From: Clostridium frigidicarnis
GTDB lineage: Bacteria; Bacillota; Clostridia; Clostridiales; Clostridiaceae
Reading direction: 5' to 3'
NCBI RefSeq assembly: GCF_900111985.1
Contig: NZ_FOKI01000004.1
Span: forward strand, 62,001-126,000
Length of the DNA: 64,000 nt
Below the pieces are notes generated by a model. That model had not been told where the DNA came from. It was given only the letters and a program-made list of their open reading frames with translations, and ran no database searches. Below are positions 56,424-63,633 of the stretch, in pieces. The position numbers and the translations under genes were made by a program. Position 1 is the stretch's first letter; each line of letters opens with the position of its first letter.

Positions 56424-56486
56424 ATTCTTAGCTTTAGATGGAGGTTAATTATAATGAACAAATTAACTTTAACTGAAGCTAAGAAT
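56424..56486 (+). promoter_or_regulatory. Palindromic element with sequestered ribosome site and mini-ORF
   Basis: ATTCTTAGCTTTAG (56424-56437) pairs with CTGAAGCTAAGAAT (56473-56486); an inner stem GGTTAATT/AATTAACT covers the GGAGG sequence. A 16-codon frame with a good ribosome site (MNKLTLTEAKNNLYLI, 56454-56504) starts in the loop region. It lies between lpdA and lplA and could be a leader peptide or an attenuator-type structure. Confidence 0.5.
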
Positions 56487-56571
56487 AATTTATATTTAAT
56501 TTAATAACTATTGAGTAGAAATATATATGAGTAATTATTAGTTAATTTTAAAATATATGGGGGGATTTTTC

Positions 56572-57555
56572 ATGAGATATATAGATATTAAACATACAGA
56601 TCCATATTTTAACTTAGCATTAGAGGAGTATTTACTTAAACATAGTGACGATGATGAATATTTTGTCTTGTGGAGAAATGAGCCATGTATAGTAGTTGGT
56701 AAAAATCAAAATACTTTATCGGAAATAAATGTTGATTACGTTAATGAAAATAAAATAAAGGTTGTAAGACGGCAAACAGGAGGAGGAGCTGTATTTCATG
56801 ATTTTGGAAACTTAAATTTTACTTTTATAGTAAAGGATGATGGCAGAAGCTTTACCGATTTTAAAAAATTTGTAAAACCTATAATAGGAGCTTTAAATGA
56901 ATTAGGAGTAAAGGCTGAGTTTTCTGGTAGAAATGATCTTTTAATAGAGGGGAAAAAATTCTCAGGAAATGCCCAATGTAAGTATAAACATAGGGTTATG
57001 CACCATGGGACTTTATTATTTTCTTCTGATATAGTTAATTTAAGTGATGCATTAATATCAAAGCCTATAAAATTTTCAGATAAAGCTGTAAAGTCTGTAT
57101 ATAGTAGAATAACTAATATAAGTAATTACTTAGATGATAGTTTGAGTGTTATAGATTTTAAAAACAAAATTTTTGAATATGTAACAAGACATGAAGAAGA
57201 TAAAAAAATAACATATTTAAGTGATGAAGAGATACGGTATATAGAAGATTTAAGAGAAAGTAAATATTCAACCTGGGAATGGAATTTTGGAAAGTCACCT
57301 AAATATAATTTTTTTAATGAGAAAAAATTTAAGGGTGGAACAATAGAAATAAATATAGAAGTGAAAAATGGTTTCATGAAAGAGGTTAAGATTTTTGGAG
57401 ATTTTTTTGGTGTAAAAGATGTGTGTGAAATAGAAAGGGCACTTAAAGGAAAAAAACATAAAAAAGATGCTATAATAAGTGAATTAAATGAATTTAACAT
57501 AGATGAATATTTTTTAAATATATCTTTTGATGAAATAGTATCTGTGTTTATCTAA
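56572..57555 (+). CDS. lplA: Lipoate-protein ligase A
   Basis: About 327 residues; activates free lipoate with ATP and attaches it to lipoyl proteins such as GcvH. The N-terminal NLALEEYLLK, VVGKNQNTLSEIN, the RRQTGGGAVFHDFGNLNF lipoate-binding loop and KFSGNAQ lysine segment are diagnostic. ATG 56572 is chosen because GGGGGG lies just ahead; another ATG 15 bases upstream overlaps that site. Its place after the gcv genes and lpdA fits a lipoate-scavenging supply for glycine cleavage. No lipA or lipB is in the window. Confidence 0.95.
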   Translation: MRYIDIKHTDPYFNLALEEYLLKHSDDDEYFVLWRNEPCIVVGKNQNTLSEINVDYVNENKIKVVRRQTGGGAVFHDFGNLNFTFIVKDDGRSFTDFKKFVKPIIGALNELGVKAEFSGRNDLLIEGKKFSGNAQCKYKHRVMHHGTLLFSSDIVNLSDALISKPIKFSDKAVKSVYSRITNISNYLDDSLSVIDFKNKIFEYVTRHEEDKKITYLSDEEIRYIEDLRESKYSTWEWNFGKSPKYNFFNEKKFKGGTIEINIEVKNGFMKEVKIFGDFFGVKDVCEIERALKGKKHKKDAIISELNEFNIDEYFLNISFDEIVSVFI

Positions 57556-57618
57556 ATCTATAAGAAAAAACCCTACAATTTTTATTAATGTTATGATAGA
57601 ATTCTGTATAAGATTAAA

Positions 57619-57675
57619 GTTACTTTGTATAATAGTTTATTAAATGTAAATTTACTTTAATAAACTATTAGTAAC
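57619..57675. terminator. Hairpin downstream of lplA
   Basis: Perfect 14-bp arms AATAGTTTATTAAA (57631-57644) and TTTAATAAACTATT (57656-57669), extended by GTTACT/AGTAAC. No long T-run follows, so its strength as a terminator is uncertain. Confidence 0.55.
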
Positions 57676-57814
57676 ATCATATATTAGTTAACCATTATTA
57701 AAAGTAGGATATAGATAATGAGTATAGGACAAGGGTTGTTTTATAGGTGAGAAATAAAACTTATAAAATGATTTAGTTATAATATATGAAAAATAATAAA
57801 AAGGTAGGGTACAT

Positions 57815-58618
57815 ATGGAAGTTATACTAAATATTTTAAAAGGGATGATAATAGGAATATCAAATATAATTCCAGGAGTAAGTGGGGGTACAATGGCAGT
57901 TGTACTTGGAATATATGACAATCTTATATCATCAATTAATAATTTACTTAAAGAGTGGAAGAAAAACTGTGTGTTTCTTGGAGAGATAGTAATTGGTGCT
58001 GGACTTGGAATAATCTTATTTAGTAAATTGATAACAATATTATTAGATAAAGCTCCAATGCAAACTAATTTCTTTTTTATAGGACTTATAGTTGGCACTT
58101 GTCCAATAATATATAAAAAGGCAACAGAAACAAAAATAAAACCAATAAACTATTTAAGTTTTATTTTAGCGTTTGGACTGTTAGTAGCAATGGCATTTAT
58201 AAGAACTCCTGGAGAAAGTGTTGTGATTATAAGAGAAATTTCAACAATAACATTTTTCAAATTAGCATTTGGTGGATTTTTAGCAGCAGCAGCAATGATT
58301 TTACCAGGAGTTAGTGGATCATTTTTACTACTTGTATTAGGCATGTATAATACTATAGTAACAGCTGTATCAGAAATGAATATACTAATACTTATTCCTG
58401 TAGCTATAGGTGTTATATTAGGGCTTGTAACTATGACAAAAATAATCGACTCATTTATGAAGAAATATCCTCAAATAGCATATTTATTTATATTTGGGCT
58501 GGTTTTAGGATCAATATTTTCTATTTATCCAGGATTTTCTTTTGGGATAGTTGGAGTATATTCTATAATCGCTTTGATAGTAGGGTTTATCATAGCATTT
58601 TTGATGGGAAAAAAATAA
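57815..58618 (+). CDS. DUF368 membrane protein, PopT-type polyprenyl-phosphate translocase candidate
   Basis: A 267-residue protein with about eight hydrophobic segments. The twin motif IIPGVSGGT (about residues 20-28) and ILPGVSGSF (about 166-174) is the hallmark of DUF368. Members of this family have been shown to recycle undecaprenyl phosphate across the membrane for cell-wall synthesis. The N-terminal GMIIGISNIIPGVSGGTMAVVLGIYD is typical. It stands alone, with a hairpin before and a terminator after. Confidence for family is high, for function moderate. Confidence 0.88.
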   Translation: MEVILNILKGMIIGISNIIPGVSGGTMAVVLGIYDNLISSINNLLKEWKKNCVFLGEIVIGAGLGIILFSKLITILLDKAPMQTNFFFIGLIVGTCPIIYKKATETKIKPINYLSFILAFGLLVAMAFIRTPGESVVIIREISTITFFKLAFGGFLAAAAMILPGVSGSFLLLVLGMYNTIVTAVSEMNILILIPVAIGVILGLVTMTKIIDSFMKKYPQIAYLFIFGLVLGSIFSIYPGFSFGIVGVYSIIALIVGFIIAFLMGKK

Positions 58619-58644
58619 GGCGTTTTATTAAAAGTATAATAAGC

Positions 58645-58683
58645 AAAGGGATATGAAATTTTTTGATTTCATATCCCTTTTAT
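58645..58683 (+). terminator. Terminator of the DUF368 gene
   Basis: AAAGGGATATGAAAT (58645-58659) pairs with ATTTCATATCCCTTT (58666-58680), followed by TATTAT. Confidence 0.88.
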
Positions 58684-58798
58684 TATAATGAGAAATATAG
58701 ATTAAAAGACAATTACATTATAGGAGAAAGTAGTCTGCAAATTGACTCGAAGAATTTATTTAATAAGCTTCGTTTTTAAACTCATTATACAAAAATAA

Positions 58799-58859
58799 AA
58801 CACAAATTCAAAAGAAATAGACATGGCATCTTGGACTTGTTATTTTCTTTCATGTGCCT
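58799..58859. repeat. Family-1 repeat, short form
   Basis: CACAAATTCAAAAGAAATAG to TTGGACTTGTTATTTTCTTTCATGTGCCT; the left arm is reduced. It is directly followed by the inverted repeat at 58867. Confidence 0.65.
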
Positions 58860-58866
58860 TATTTAA

Positions 58867-58926
58867 AAATATATAAGGTAGTTTATAAAAATACAAGTAT
58901 ATTTTCCTAAACTACCTTATATATTT
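58867..58926. repeat. Perfect 19-bp inverted repeat upstream of the second gcvH
   Basis: AAATATATAAGGTAGTTTA (58867-58885) and its exact complement (58908-58926) flank a 22-base AT-rich spacer. It could be a bidirectional terminator or protein site; no T-run is strong. The stretch to 59040 has no gene. Confidence 0.6.
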
Positions 58927-59040
58927 ATAACAAACTACAATGTAAAGAATAACTTTAAAAATCAAGTAATTCTTAGATTTAGATGATGTTATAGTGATTA
59001 GCCATCATATAAATTGAATTTTAAATTAGGGGGAGTATAA

Positions 59041-59424
59041 ATGACTAACTTAGAAAAATTATTTTATACAGAAGATCATCAGTGGGTAAATGTTAAAGGG
59101 AAAAAAGCCTATATAGGAATTACGGATTATGGACAAGAGTTATTTGGAGATATAGGTTTTATTGATTTACCAGATAATGAGGAACAGTTTGAAAAAGGGG
59201 AGGCATATGTTGTTGTTGATGGACTTAACATAGCATGTGATGTGTGTATACCATTAGATGGGAAGGTTTTACTAACCAATGAAATTTTATCAGATAATCC
59301 AGCAGTGATAAATGACAGCCCGTATAATAATTGGATTATATTAATTGAATTAGATGACAAGAACCAGTTAGAGGATTTGTTAAGTTATTCGGAATATGAA
59401 AGTATATGTGAAAAGGAGAAATAA
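59041..59424 (+). CDS. GcvH paralogue lacking the lipoyl-attachment lysine
   Basis: A 127-residue protein that aligns without gaps to the GcvH at 51524 (63 identical positions, about 50%). The lipoyl motif ESVKAA is replaced by DGLNIA: Lys63 is Asn and the neighbouring residues are also changed. The barrel core (YIGITDYGQELFGDI, WIILIEL) is well kept, so the frame is under constraint and not decaying. It cannot carry lipoate at the normal place, so it cannot work as a standard H protein. Possible roles are a decoy, a regulator of LplA or P protein, or an unrelated carrier. GGGGGAG precedes the start. Confidence 0.92.
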   Translation: MTNLEKLFYTEDHQWVNVKGKKAYIGITDYGQELFGDIGFIDLPDNEEQFEKGEAYVVVDGLNIACDVCIPLDGKVLLTNEILSDNPAVINDSPYNNWIILIELDDKNQLEDLLSYSEYESICEKEK

Positions 59425-59443
59425 TATATTATAATTTATATTT

Positions 59444-59475
59444 AGGCTAAGATAAAATTTTTCTTAGCCTTTTAT
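59444..59475 (+). terminator. Terminator of the second gcvH gene
   Basis: AGGCTAAGA (59444-59452) pairs with TCTTAGCCT (59462-59470), followed by TTTTATAT. Confidence 0.85.
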
Positions 59476-59539
59476 ATAATTTAGTGTTAGTTATAAATTA
59501 TCCTATTGAAATAAATAAGGCTAAAGGGTATAGTCTATG

Positions 59540-59640
59540 TTATTAGCGACAAGTTGCAAGAAAAATAAACCTTAATTTTAACTCTCAATTCTTAACTTTA
59601 TGTAAGTGACAATTGAGAGATTACAAGTTATAATTGAAGG
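59540..59640. repeat. Family-2 repeat, degenerate copy
   Basis: TTAGCGACAAGTTGCAAG, TTAACTCTCAATTCTTAAC and GTAAGTGACAATTGAGAG, TACAAGTTATAATTGAAGG blocks occur. The rest of the gap to 59849 shows no gene. Confidence 0.55.
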
Positions 59641-59849
59641 CTATAGGTGTATAGAATTATGCTATGATATTAGTGAGAATAGACAAATTAACATTAAAGT
59701 TTATTAGGTGAAAATTCTAAGGAGTAAGCTTATAAAATTGAGAATAAAGTTTTATGTGAGAAATTATAGATGTTAATCATTAACTTCTATAAGAGTTAGC
59801 ATTAGAAATACTACAAATATAAATGATTTTAAAAGGAGAAAATATAGTT

Positions 59850-60305
59850 ATGAAGAAAATTAAATTAGAATACATAGTTGAGCATTTTCAAAATTGTATA
59901 GAAGAATTATACGTTTTCGTTGATAAGGAAAACATGGAGTTAGAAGCAATAAGTAAGGAGGCTATGAATCTTGCAAGAACAGGAAAAAAGTCAGAAGAAC
60001 AATGGATGCAAGATCAAATTAAAAGTGCAATAAATGTTCTTAAGGATATGAAAAATAAAAGATTTATATTGCTTCCTAATGAGGATTCAATAGAACTGCC
60101 TAATTTACAAGAAGATTTTTGCTATACATTAGATAATGAAGATATAAAACAAAAACTTTTAAGTAATATAAGTGGTTTTGGAACATTTAGAAATATATTA
60201 GAGAAAGAAAACTTAATAGAAAATTGGTATGAATTTGAAGATGGTTTTTATGTTAACATGGCAAAAAAATGGTGTGAGAATAATAAAATAGAGTATGAAA
60301 TATAG
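59850..60305 (+). CDS. UPF0158-like protein
   Basis: About 151 residues. MKKIKLEYIVEHFQNCIEELYVFVDKENMELEAIS at the N-terminus, KRFILLPNEDSIELPNLQEDFC in the middle, and ISGFGTFRNILEKENLIENWYEFEDGFYVNMAKKWCENNKIEYE at the C-terminus follow the pattern of the UPF0158 family, whose function is unknown. ATG 59850 is preferred to one nine codons upstream because AAGGAG lies 11 bases before it. It is monocistronic; nothing is visible in 60306-60544. Confidence 0.7.
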   Translation: MKKIKLEYIVEHFQNCIEELYVFVDKENMELEAISKEAMNLARTGKKSEEQWMQDQIKSAINVLKDMKNKRFILLPNEDSIELPNLQEDFCYTLDNEDIKQKLLSNISGFGTFRNILEKENLIENWYEFEDGFYVNMAKKWCENNKIEYEI

Positions 60306-60544
60306 AGAAAACCAAAGTAACAAAGTTTAAGTCTAAATTAGATTTTGCAATAACTGGAGGTTATACTGATATTGAGTACGATTGGGTTGTAATACTTTTT
60401 AAGATTAGGAATATTATCAATTGTAAAATTATATATGTGATATAAAAATTAAATAATATTAAACTCTAACTTGGATAAAATAATAAGTATAAAGACTGCT
60501 AGATTTTAAGGTAAAATTTACTTATTAAGGAGTTTGAGGCTTTT

Positions 60545-61753
60545 ATGGAACAATATGTACAGGGTGAACCTATATTTTTAAAATTGAACAGTATACCCAA
60601 ACAATATCCTTATTTAACAGAGGATATTTCAACTGATGTAATAATAGTTGGAGGAGGGGTGACGGGGGCAATACTTTCCTATTATTTCAGTGAAAATAAT
60701 ATACAAAATGTTATTTTAGAAAAGAACAGAATAGCACATGAAAGTACAAGTATAACTACTTCTCTTTTGCAATATGAATTAGATGAGAACTTAAAAGCGT
60801 TAACAAGTGTTACTTCATTAGAAAATGGAGTATTAGCATACAAACTAGGTGTTAAAGCTTTAAAAGAAATAGAAAAGTTTATAAATAAATACGGAAATAA
60901 TTGTGAATATTCTTTAAAAGATACACTTCTATATACATCAAACAAGATAGAGATAAAAGAGATGAAACAAGAATATGAATTAAGATTAAAGAATGGATTT
61001 GATGTTGAATACATAGATGAAAGTAATAATCCTTTTTCTTTTGATTTAAAGGCAGGAGTTTATGGGAAAAATGGTGGGTCACAATTAGATCCATTTAAAT
61101 ATACCCATGAACTAATAGAAATTTCACAGAGTAAATGTGGCAAAGTTTTTGAAAACTCAGAAGTTACAAAGGTAAACTATTTTGAAGAATATGTAGAAGT
61201 AGAAACATGTTATGGGCATAAAGTAAAAGGAAATATAGTCATCGTAGCAACTGGATATAACACAAAAGTTTTTACAGACAGGAATTTTGGAACTAAAACT
61301 ACTACTTTTAATATAGCAACTAAACCAGTTAGTGAGTTTAATGGATGGAAGAATAGAGTTTTAATTAGGGATAACAACGATCCATACAACTATTTAAGAA
61401 CCACGGATGATAATAGAATAATAATAGGCGGAGAGGATATAAGCTTCATACCAGGTATATTTAATGAGAAAAAGGCAGAAGAAAAGTATTCTATTTTAGA
61501 AAATAAGTTGAAAAATATGTTCCCCAATATAAAAGATATTGAGGTTCAATATAAATATTGTGGAGCATTTGCTTCAACAAAAGATAATATGGGTTTTTTA
61601 GGGAAAGATCCTAATAACGAAAAGCTTTGGTACTGTTTAGGATATGGAGCTAATGGAATATTGTTTTCTATTTTAGGTGGAGGTATGCTTAGTAAACTAT
61701 ATCTAGGAGAAGAAGATAAGAACTTAAATTTATTCAAAGTAGATAGATTTTAA
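60545..61753 (+). CDS. FAD-dependent oxidoreductase, DAO (amino-acid oxidase) family
   Basis: A 402-residue flavoprotein. The FAD-binding motif VIIVGGGVTGAILSYYF lies at residues 32-48, after a 30-residue extension. ESTSITTSLLQYELDENL is typical of the DAO fold with the substrate loop, GGSQLDPFKYTHEL and VIVATGYNTKVF follow, and the C-terminal WYCLGYGANGILFSILGG closes the flavin site. Some relatives carry a C-terminal Rieske domain; this one does not. The substrate is unknown: glycine oxidase-like, sarcosine-type or other amine. AAGGAG precedes ATG 60545 and a terminator follows. Confidence 0.88.
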   Translation: MEQYVQGEPIFLKLNSIPKQYPYLTEDISTDVIIVGGGVTGAILSYYFSENNIQNVILEKNRIAHESTSITTSLLQYELDENLKALTSVTSLENGVLAYKLGVKALKEIEKFINKYGNNCEYSLKDTLLYTSNKIEIKEMKQEYELRLKNGFDVEYIDESNNPFSFDLKAGVYGKNGGSQLDPFKYTHELIEISQSKCGKVFENSEVTKVNYFEEYVEVETCYGHKVKGNIVIVATGYNTKVFTDRNFGTKTTTFNIATKPVSEFNGWKNRVLIRDNNDPYNYLRTTDDNRIIIGGEDISFIPGIFNEKKAEEKYSILENKLKNMFPNIKDIEVQYKYCGAFASTKDNMGFLGKDPNNEKLWYCLGYGANGILFSILGGGMLSKLYLGEEDKNLNLFKVDRF

Positions 61754-61765
61754 GAATAAACACTA

Positions 61766-61796
61766 GAATCAGTATATTTTACTGATTCTTTTTTTG
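61766..61796 (+). terminator. Terminator of the DAO-family gene
   Basis: GAATCAGTA (61766-61774) pairs with TACTGATTC (61780-61788), with seven T residues after. Confidence 0.9.
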
Positions 61797-61913
61797 ATGA
61801 CTAAGTAAATTTAAGGTGAAGTTAATGAAGAGAGTAGAAAAATCCACGATAACTATATTAGAAATCTTTATCCTTTAAAATACATTTAGTTATTTAAAAA
61901 GGGGGAAATAGTT

Positions 61914-62339
61914 ATGGGAAATGGAATTGTTAGAGATTATTATAGACAAATGAAAGTATTATCATTTGATCATAATAATTTTAAAACAAAGGAGTCTATG
62001 ATAGATAAACTCAAAGAGAATAATAAACCACTAGATAACAAAGGAAAAGTAACAACAAAAGATAAAAATAAAGAGGATAAGAGTAGGATTAAAACCAGAG
62101 AAGCAAAACTAAGACCAGGTTCCATATATAATGGAAAAGGAATTCAAATGGATAGGATTTCACAAACAAAAACAAATTACTTGAAAAAAATAACAAATCA
62201 AGGAAATAAAATGAATTATTTCATAAAAACAAAAGAAGAAAATAAAGCTAGTACTAATAAAAATACTAAGCAAAATTATAGTATAAACACATTAAAAAGC
62301 AATGATATAAGACTTAGAATGTTAAGAACAATGTTTTAA
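61914..62339 (+). CDS. Basic, low-complexity hypothetical protein
   Basis: A 141-residue protein rich in Lys, Asn and Thr, without membrane segment or cysteine. Residues 30-75 (KENNKPLDNKGKVTTKDKNKEDKSRIKTREAK) and 90-130 are probably disordered; the ends (IVRDYYRQMKVLSFD and NDIRLRMLRTMF) look more ordered. I do not recognise a family. GGGGG at the right distance and a following terminator support a real gene. Confidence 0.6.
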   Translation: MGNGIVRDYYRQMKVLSFDHNNFKTKESMIDKLKENNKPLDNKGKVTTKDKNKEDKSRIKTREAKLRPGSIYNGKGIQMDRISQTKTNYLKKITNQGNKMNYFIKTKEENKASTNKNTKQNYSINTLKSNDIRLRMLRTMF

Positions 62340-62344
62340 TAAAA

Positions 62345-62381
62345 AATCCTAGTAAGATATAAAATGTTACTAGGATTCTTT
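62345..62381 (+). terminator. Terminator after the basic protein gene
   Basis: AATCCTAGTAA pairs with TTACTAGGATT, followed by CTTTATT. Confidence 0.85.
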
Positions 62382-62552
62382 ATTAAGCCCAACTTCATCT
62401 GAAGATGTAGTATCTTCAATAAGATAGCAGTTTTAATCATTGGTTCTAAGAATCTAATACAATTTTCATTTTGTGCTTTATCTCCTTTAGCCACTTTGTA
62501 TTCAAAGTTTTCACTTAAATCACAATGGGGTCTAGCTTCTTTAAGTTTTGAC
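62370..62552 (-). pseudogene. Frameshifted gene remnant, C-terminal fragment
   Basis: On the minus strand a frame reads SKLKEARPHCDLSENFEYKV and AKGDKAQNENCIRFLEPMIKTA, then after an apparent one-base shift LIEDTTSSDEVGLNKES and a stop at 62370. The codon choice and residue mix look like real protein in both parts, but there is no start and a TAG lies just upstream (about 62553). I cannot identify the parent gene. Bases 62561-62717 show nothing. Confidence 0.55.
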
Positions 62553-62717
62553 TAATATGTAAAAATATTTATGAAGTTGAAATTATGGAACTTAAGAATT
62601 TCTTGAAATCAAATCATATATGTGTTATTAATATATAATATATGGTAAAGAAAAAGGGGAATTTATAATAAAGCCAAATATGTTGATAATTTTTAGAAAC
62701 ATTAAAAATACATAGTT

Positions 62718-62800
62718 GTTTTTAGTTGAAAGTTGAATGGAGAAAGCGTATTTGTGTGACAAGTTAATGATAAAATCTTCTTAGAAAGATTTCTAAAATA
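62718..62800. repeat. Family-2 intergenic repeat
   Basis: GTTGAAAGTTGAATGGAG, TGTGTGACAAGTTAATG and AAAATCTTCTTAGAAAGATTTCTAAAATAA are family blocks; the CAATTGTCAATT end is missing. Confidence 0.65.
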
Positions 62801-62857
62801 ATACATAATATCATAATATATTTATGAAATAAAATACAATACCATAGGGAGGAAAAA

Positions 62858-63274
62858 ATGAATTATAAATTTATATTTAAAGATAAAGAATATGATCTTA
62901 TAGAAGAAAAATGTGAATGTTTTTTTAATGATGAAGAAACACCTATAAATAATATTGAGGTTTTAAACATATTAGATTTATTAAACAAAGCAGAAAACAT
63001 AAATTTTGGATTAGAATATTATGCAGAACCTTGCGAAGTGTGCCTTCATGGAAAAGAACAAAGAAAGAAAGTGTTTCCATTTTTAGAATACCATTTTTAT
63101 ATTTTTACTAAAGATAATAACTACATTACAAGTAGTATATCAAATGATTATGAAGAAAATAGCTACAGTGGAATATATAAAAAAGGTAAGGTTGATAATA
63201 GTTATATTGTAAGTATAATGATATGTGAGAATTGTGGAGATTATATTATAGAAATAGAACAATGCAATATGTAA
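62858..63274 (+). CDS. Hypothetical protein with two CxxC-type motifs
   Basis: A 138-residue soluble protein. It starts MNYKFIFKDKEYDLIEEKCECFF; cysteines occur as CEC, EPCEVCLHGKEQ and ICENCGDYIIEIEQC, so a zinc-ribbon-like or redox site is plausible. It may belong to the clostridial DUF3785 group, but I am not certain. GGGAGG precedes ATG 62858. The next feature is a fluoride riboswitch starting 42 bases after the stop. Confidence 0.65.
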   Translation: MNYKFIFKDKEYDLIEEKCECFFNDEETPINNIEVLNILDLLNKAENINFGLEYYAEPCEVCLHGKEQRKKVFPFLEYHFYIFTKDNNYITSSISNDYEENSYSGIYKKGKVDNSYIVSIMICENCGDYIIEIEQCNM

Positions 63275-63280
63275 TAGAGC

Positions 63281-63310
63281 TTGATTTATTCTAAAAAACA
63301 TATATATAAT
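63281..63310 (+). promoter_or_regulatory. Promoter of the fluoride-riboswitch transcript
   Basis: TTGATT (63281-63286), 18-base spacer and TATAAT (63305-63310), just before the riboswitch core. Confidence 0.65.
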
Positions 63311-63316
63311 TAAATT

Positions 63317-63368
63317 AGGTGATGGAGTTCACCTTAACTGCTAATTTTAGCTAATGACTCCTACAAGT
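63317..63368 (+). ncRNA. Fluoride riboswitch (crcB RNA)
   Basis: AGGTGATGGAGTTCACC, TTAACTGCTAATTTTAGCTAATGACTCCTACA follows the crcB consensus GGNGAUGGNGUUCNCC...AACNGC...GCNNAUGNCUCCU closely, including the pseudoknot-forming loop and the conserved UGA-type turn. Fluoride binding stabilises the aptamer and prevents the downstream terminator, switching on fluoride export. Confidence 0.93.
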
Positions 63369-63406
63369 TAACTAAGGGTATTAGTATACTTGTAGGAGCT
63401 TTTTTT
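63358..63406 (+). terminator. Fluoride-riboswitch expression platform terminator
   Basis: CTCCTACAAGT (63358-63368), part of the aptamer, pairs with ACTTGTAGGAG (63388-63398), followed by a T-run. The overlap with aptamer bases is the expected switch design. Confidence 0.92.
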
Positions 63407-63475
63407 AATGTAAAGAAAGGTAAAAAAAATTTGGTTCTAAAGTACTGATAAAACCTAGAGTTAAAGAGGTTTTTA

Positions 63476-63614
63476 ATTGGTGACAAGTTGCAAGTGATAA
63501 GTGGGAAGTTAAGGATGGAATCTTCTTACAGAGGATTTCTATAATGAAAATATTTTTTAAGAAAACCTGTGATTTTTAATCGCAATTGTCAATTGTAAAC
63601 TGTCAATTCTTAAT
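63476..63614. repeat. Family-2 repeat between riboswitch and target gene
   Basis: TGGTGACAAGTTGCAAGTGATAAG, GGAATCTTCTTACAGAGGATTTC, AAGAAAACCTGTGATTTTTAATCG and CAATTGTCAATTGTAAACTGTCAATTCTTAATT in family order. It lengthens the leader of the CLC gene to more than 200 bases beyond the terminator. Confidence 0.8.
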
Positions 63615-63633
63615 TAGAATTGGAGGTATTAAA

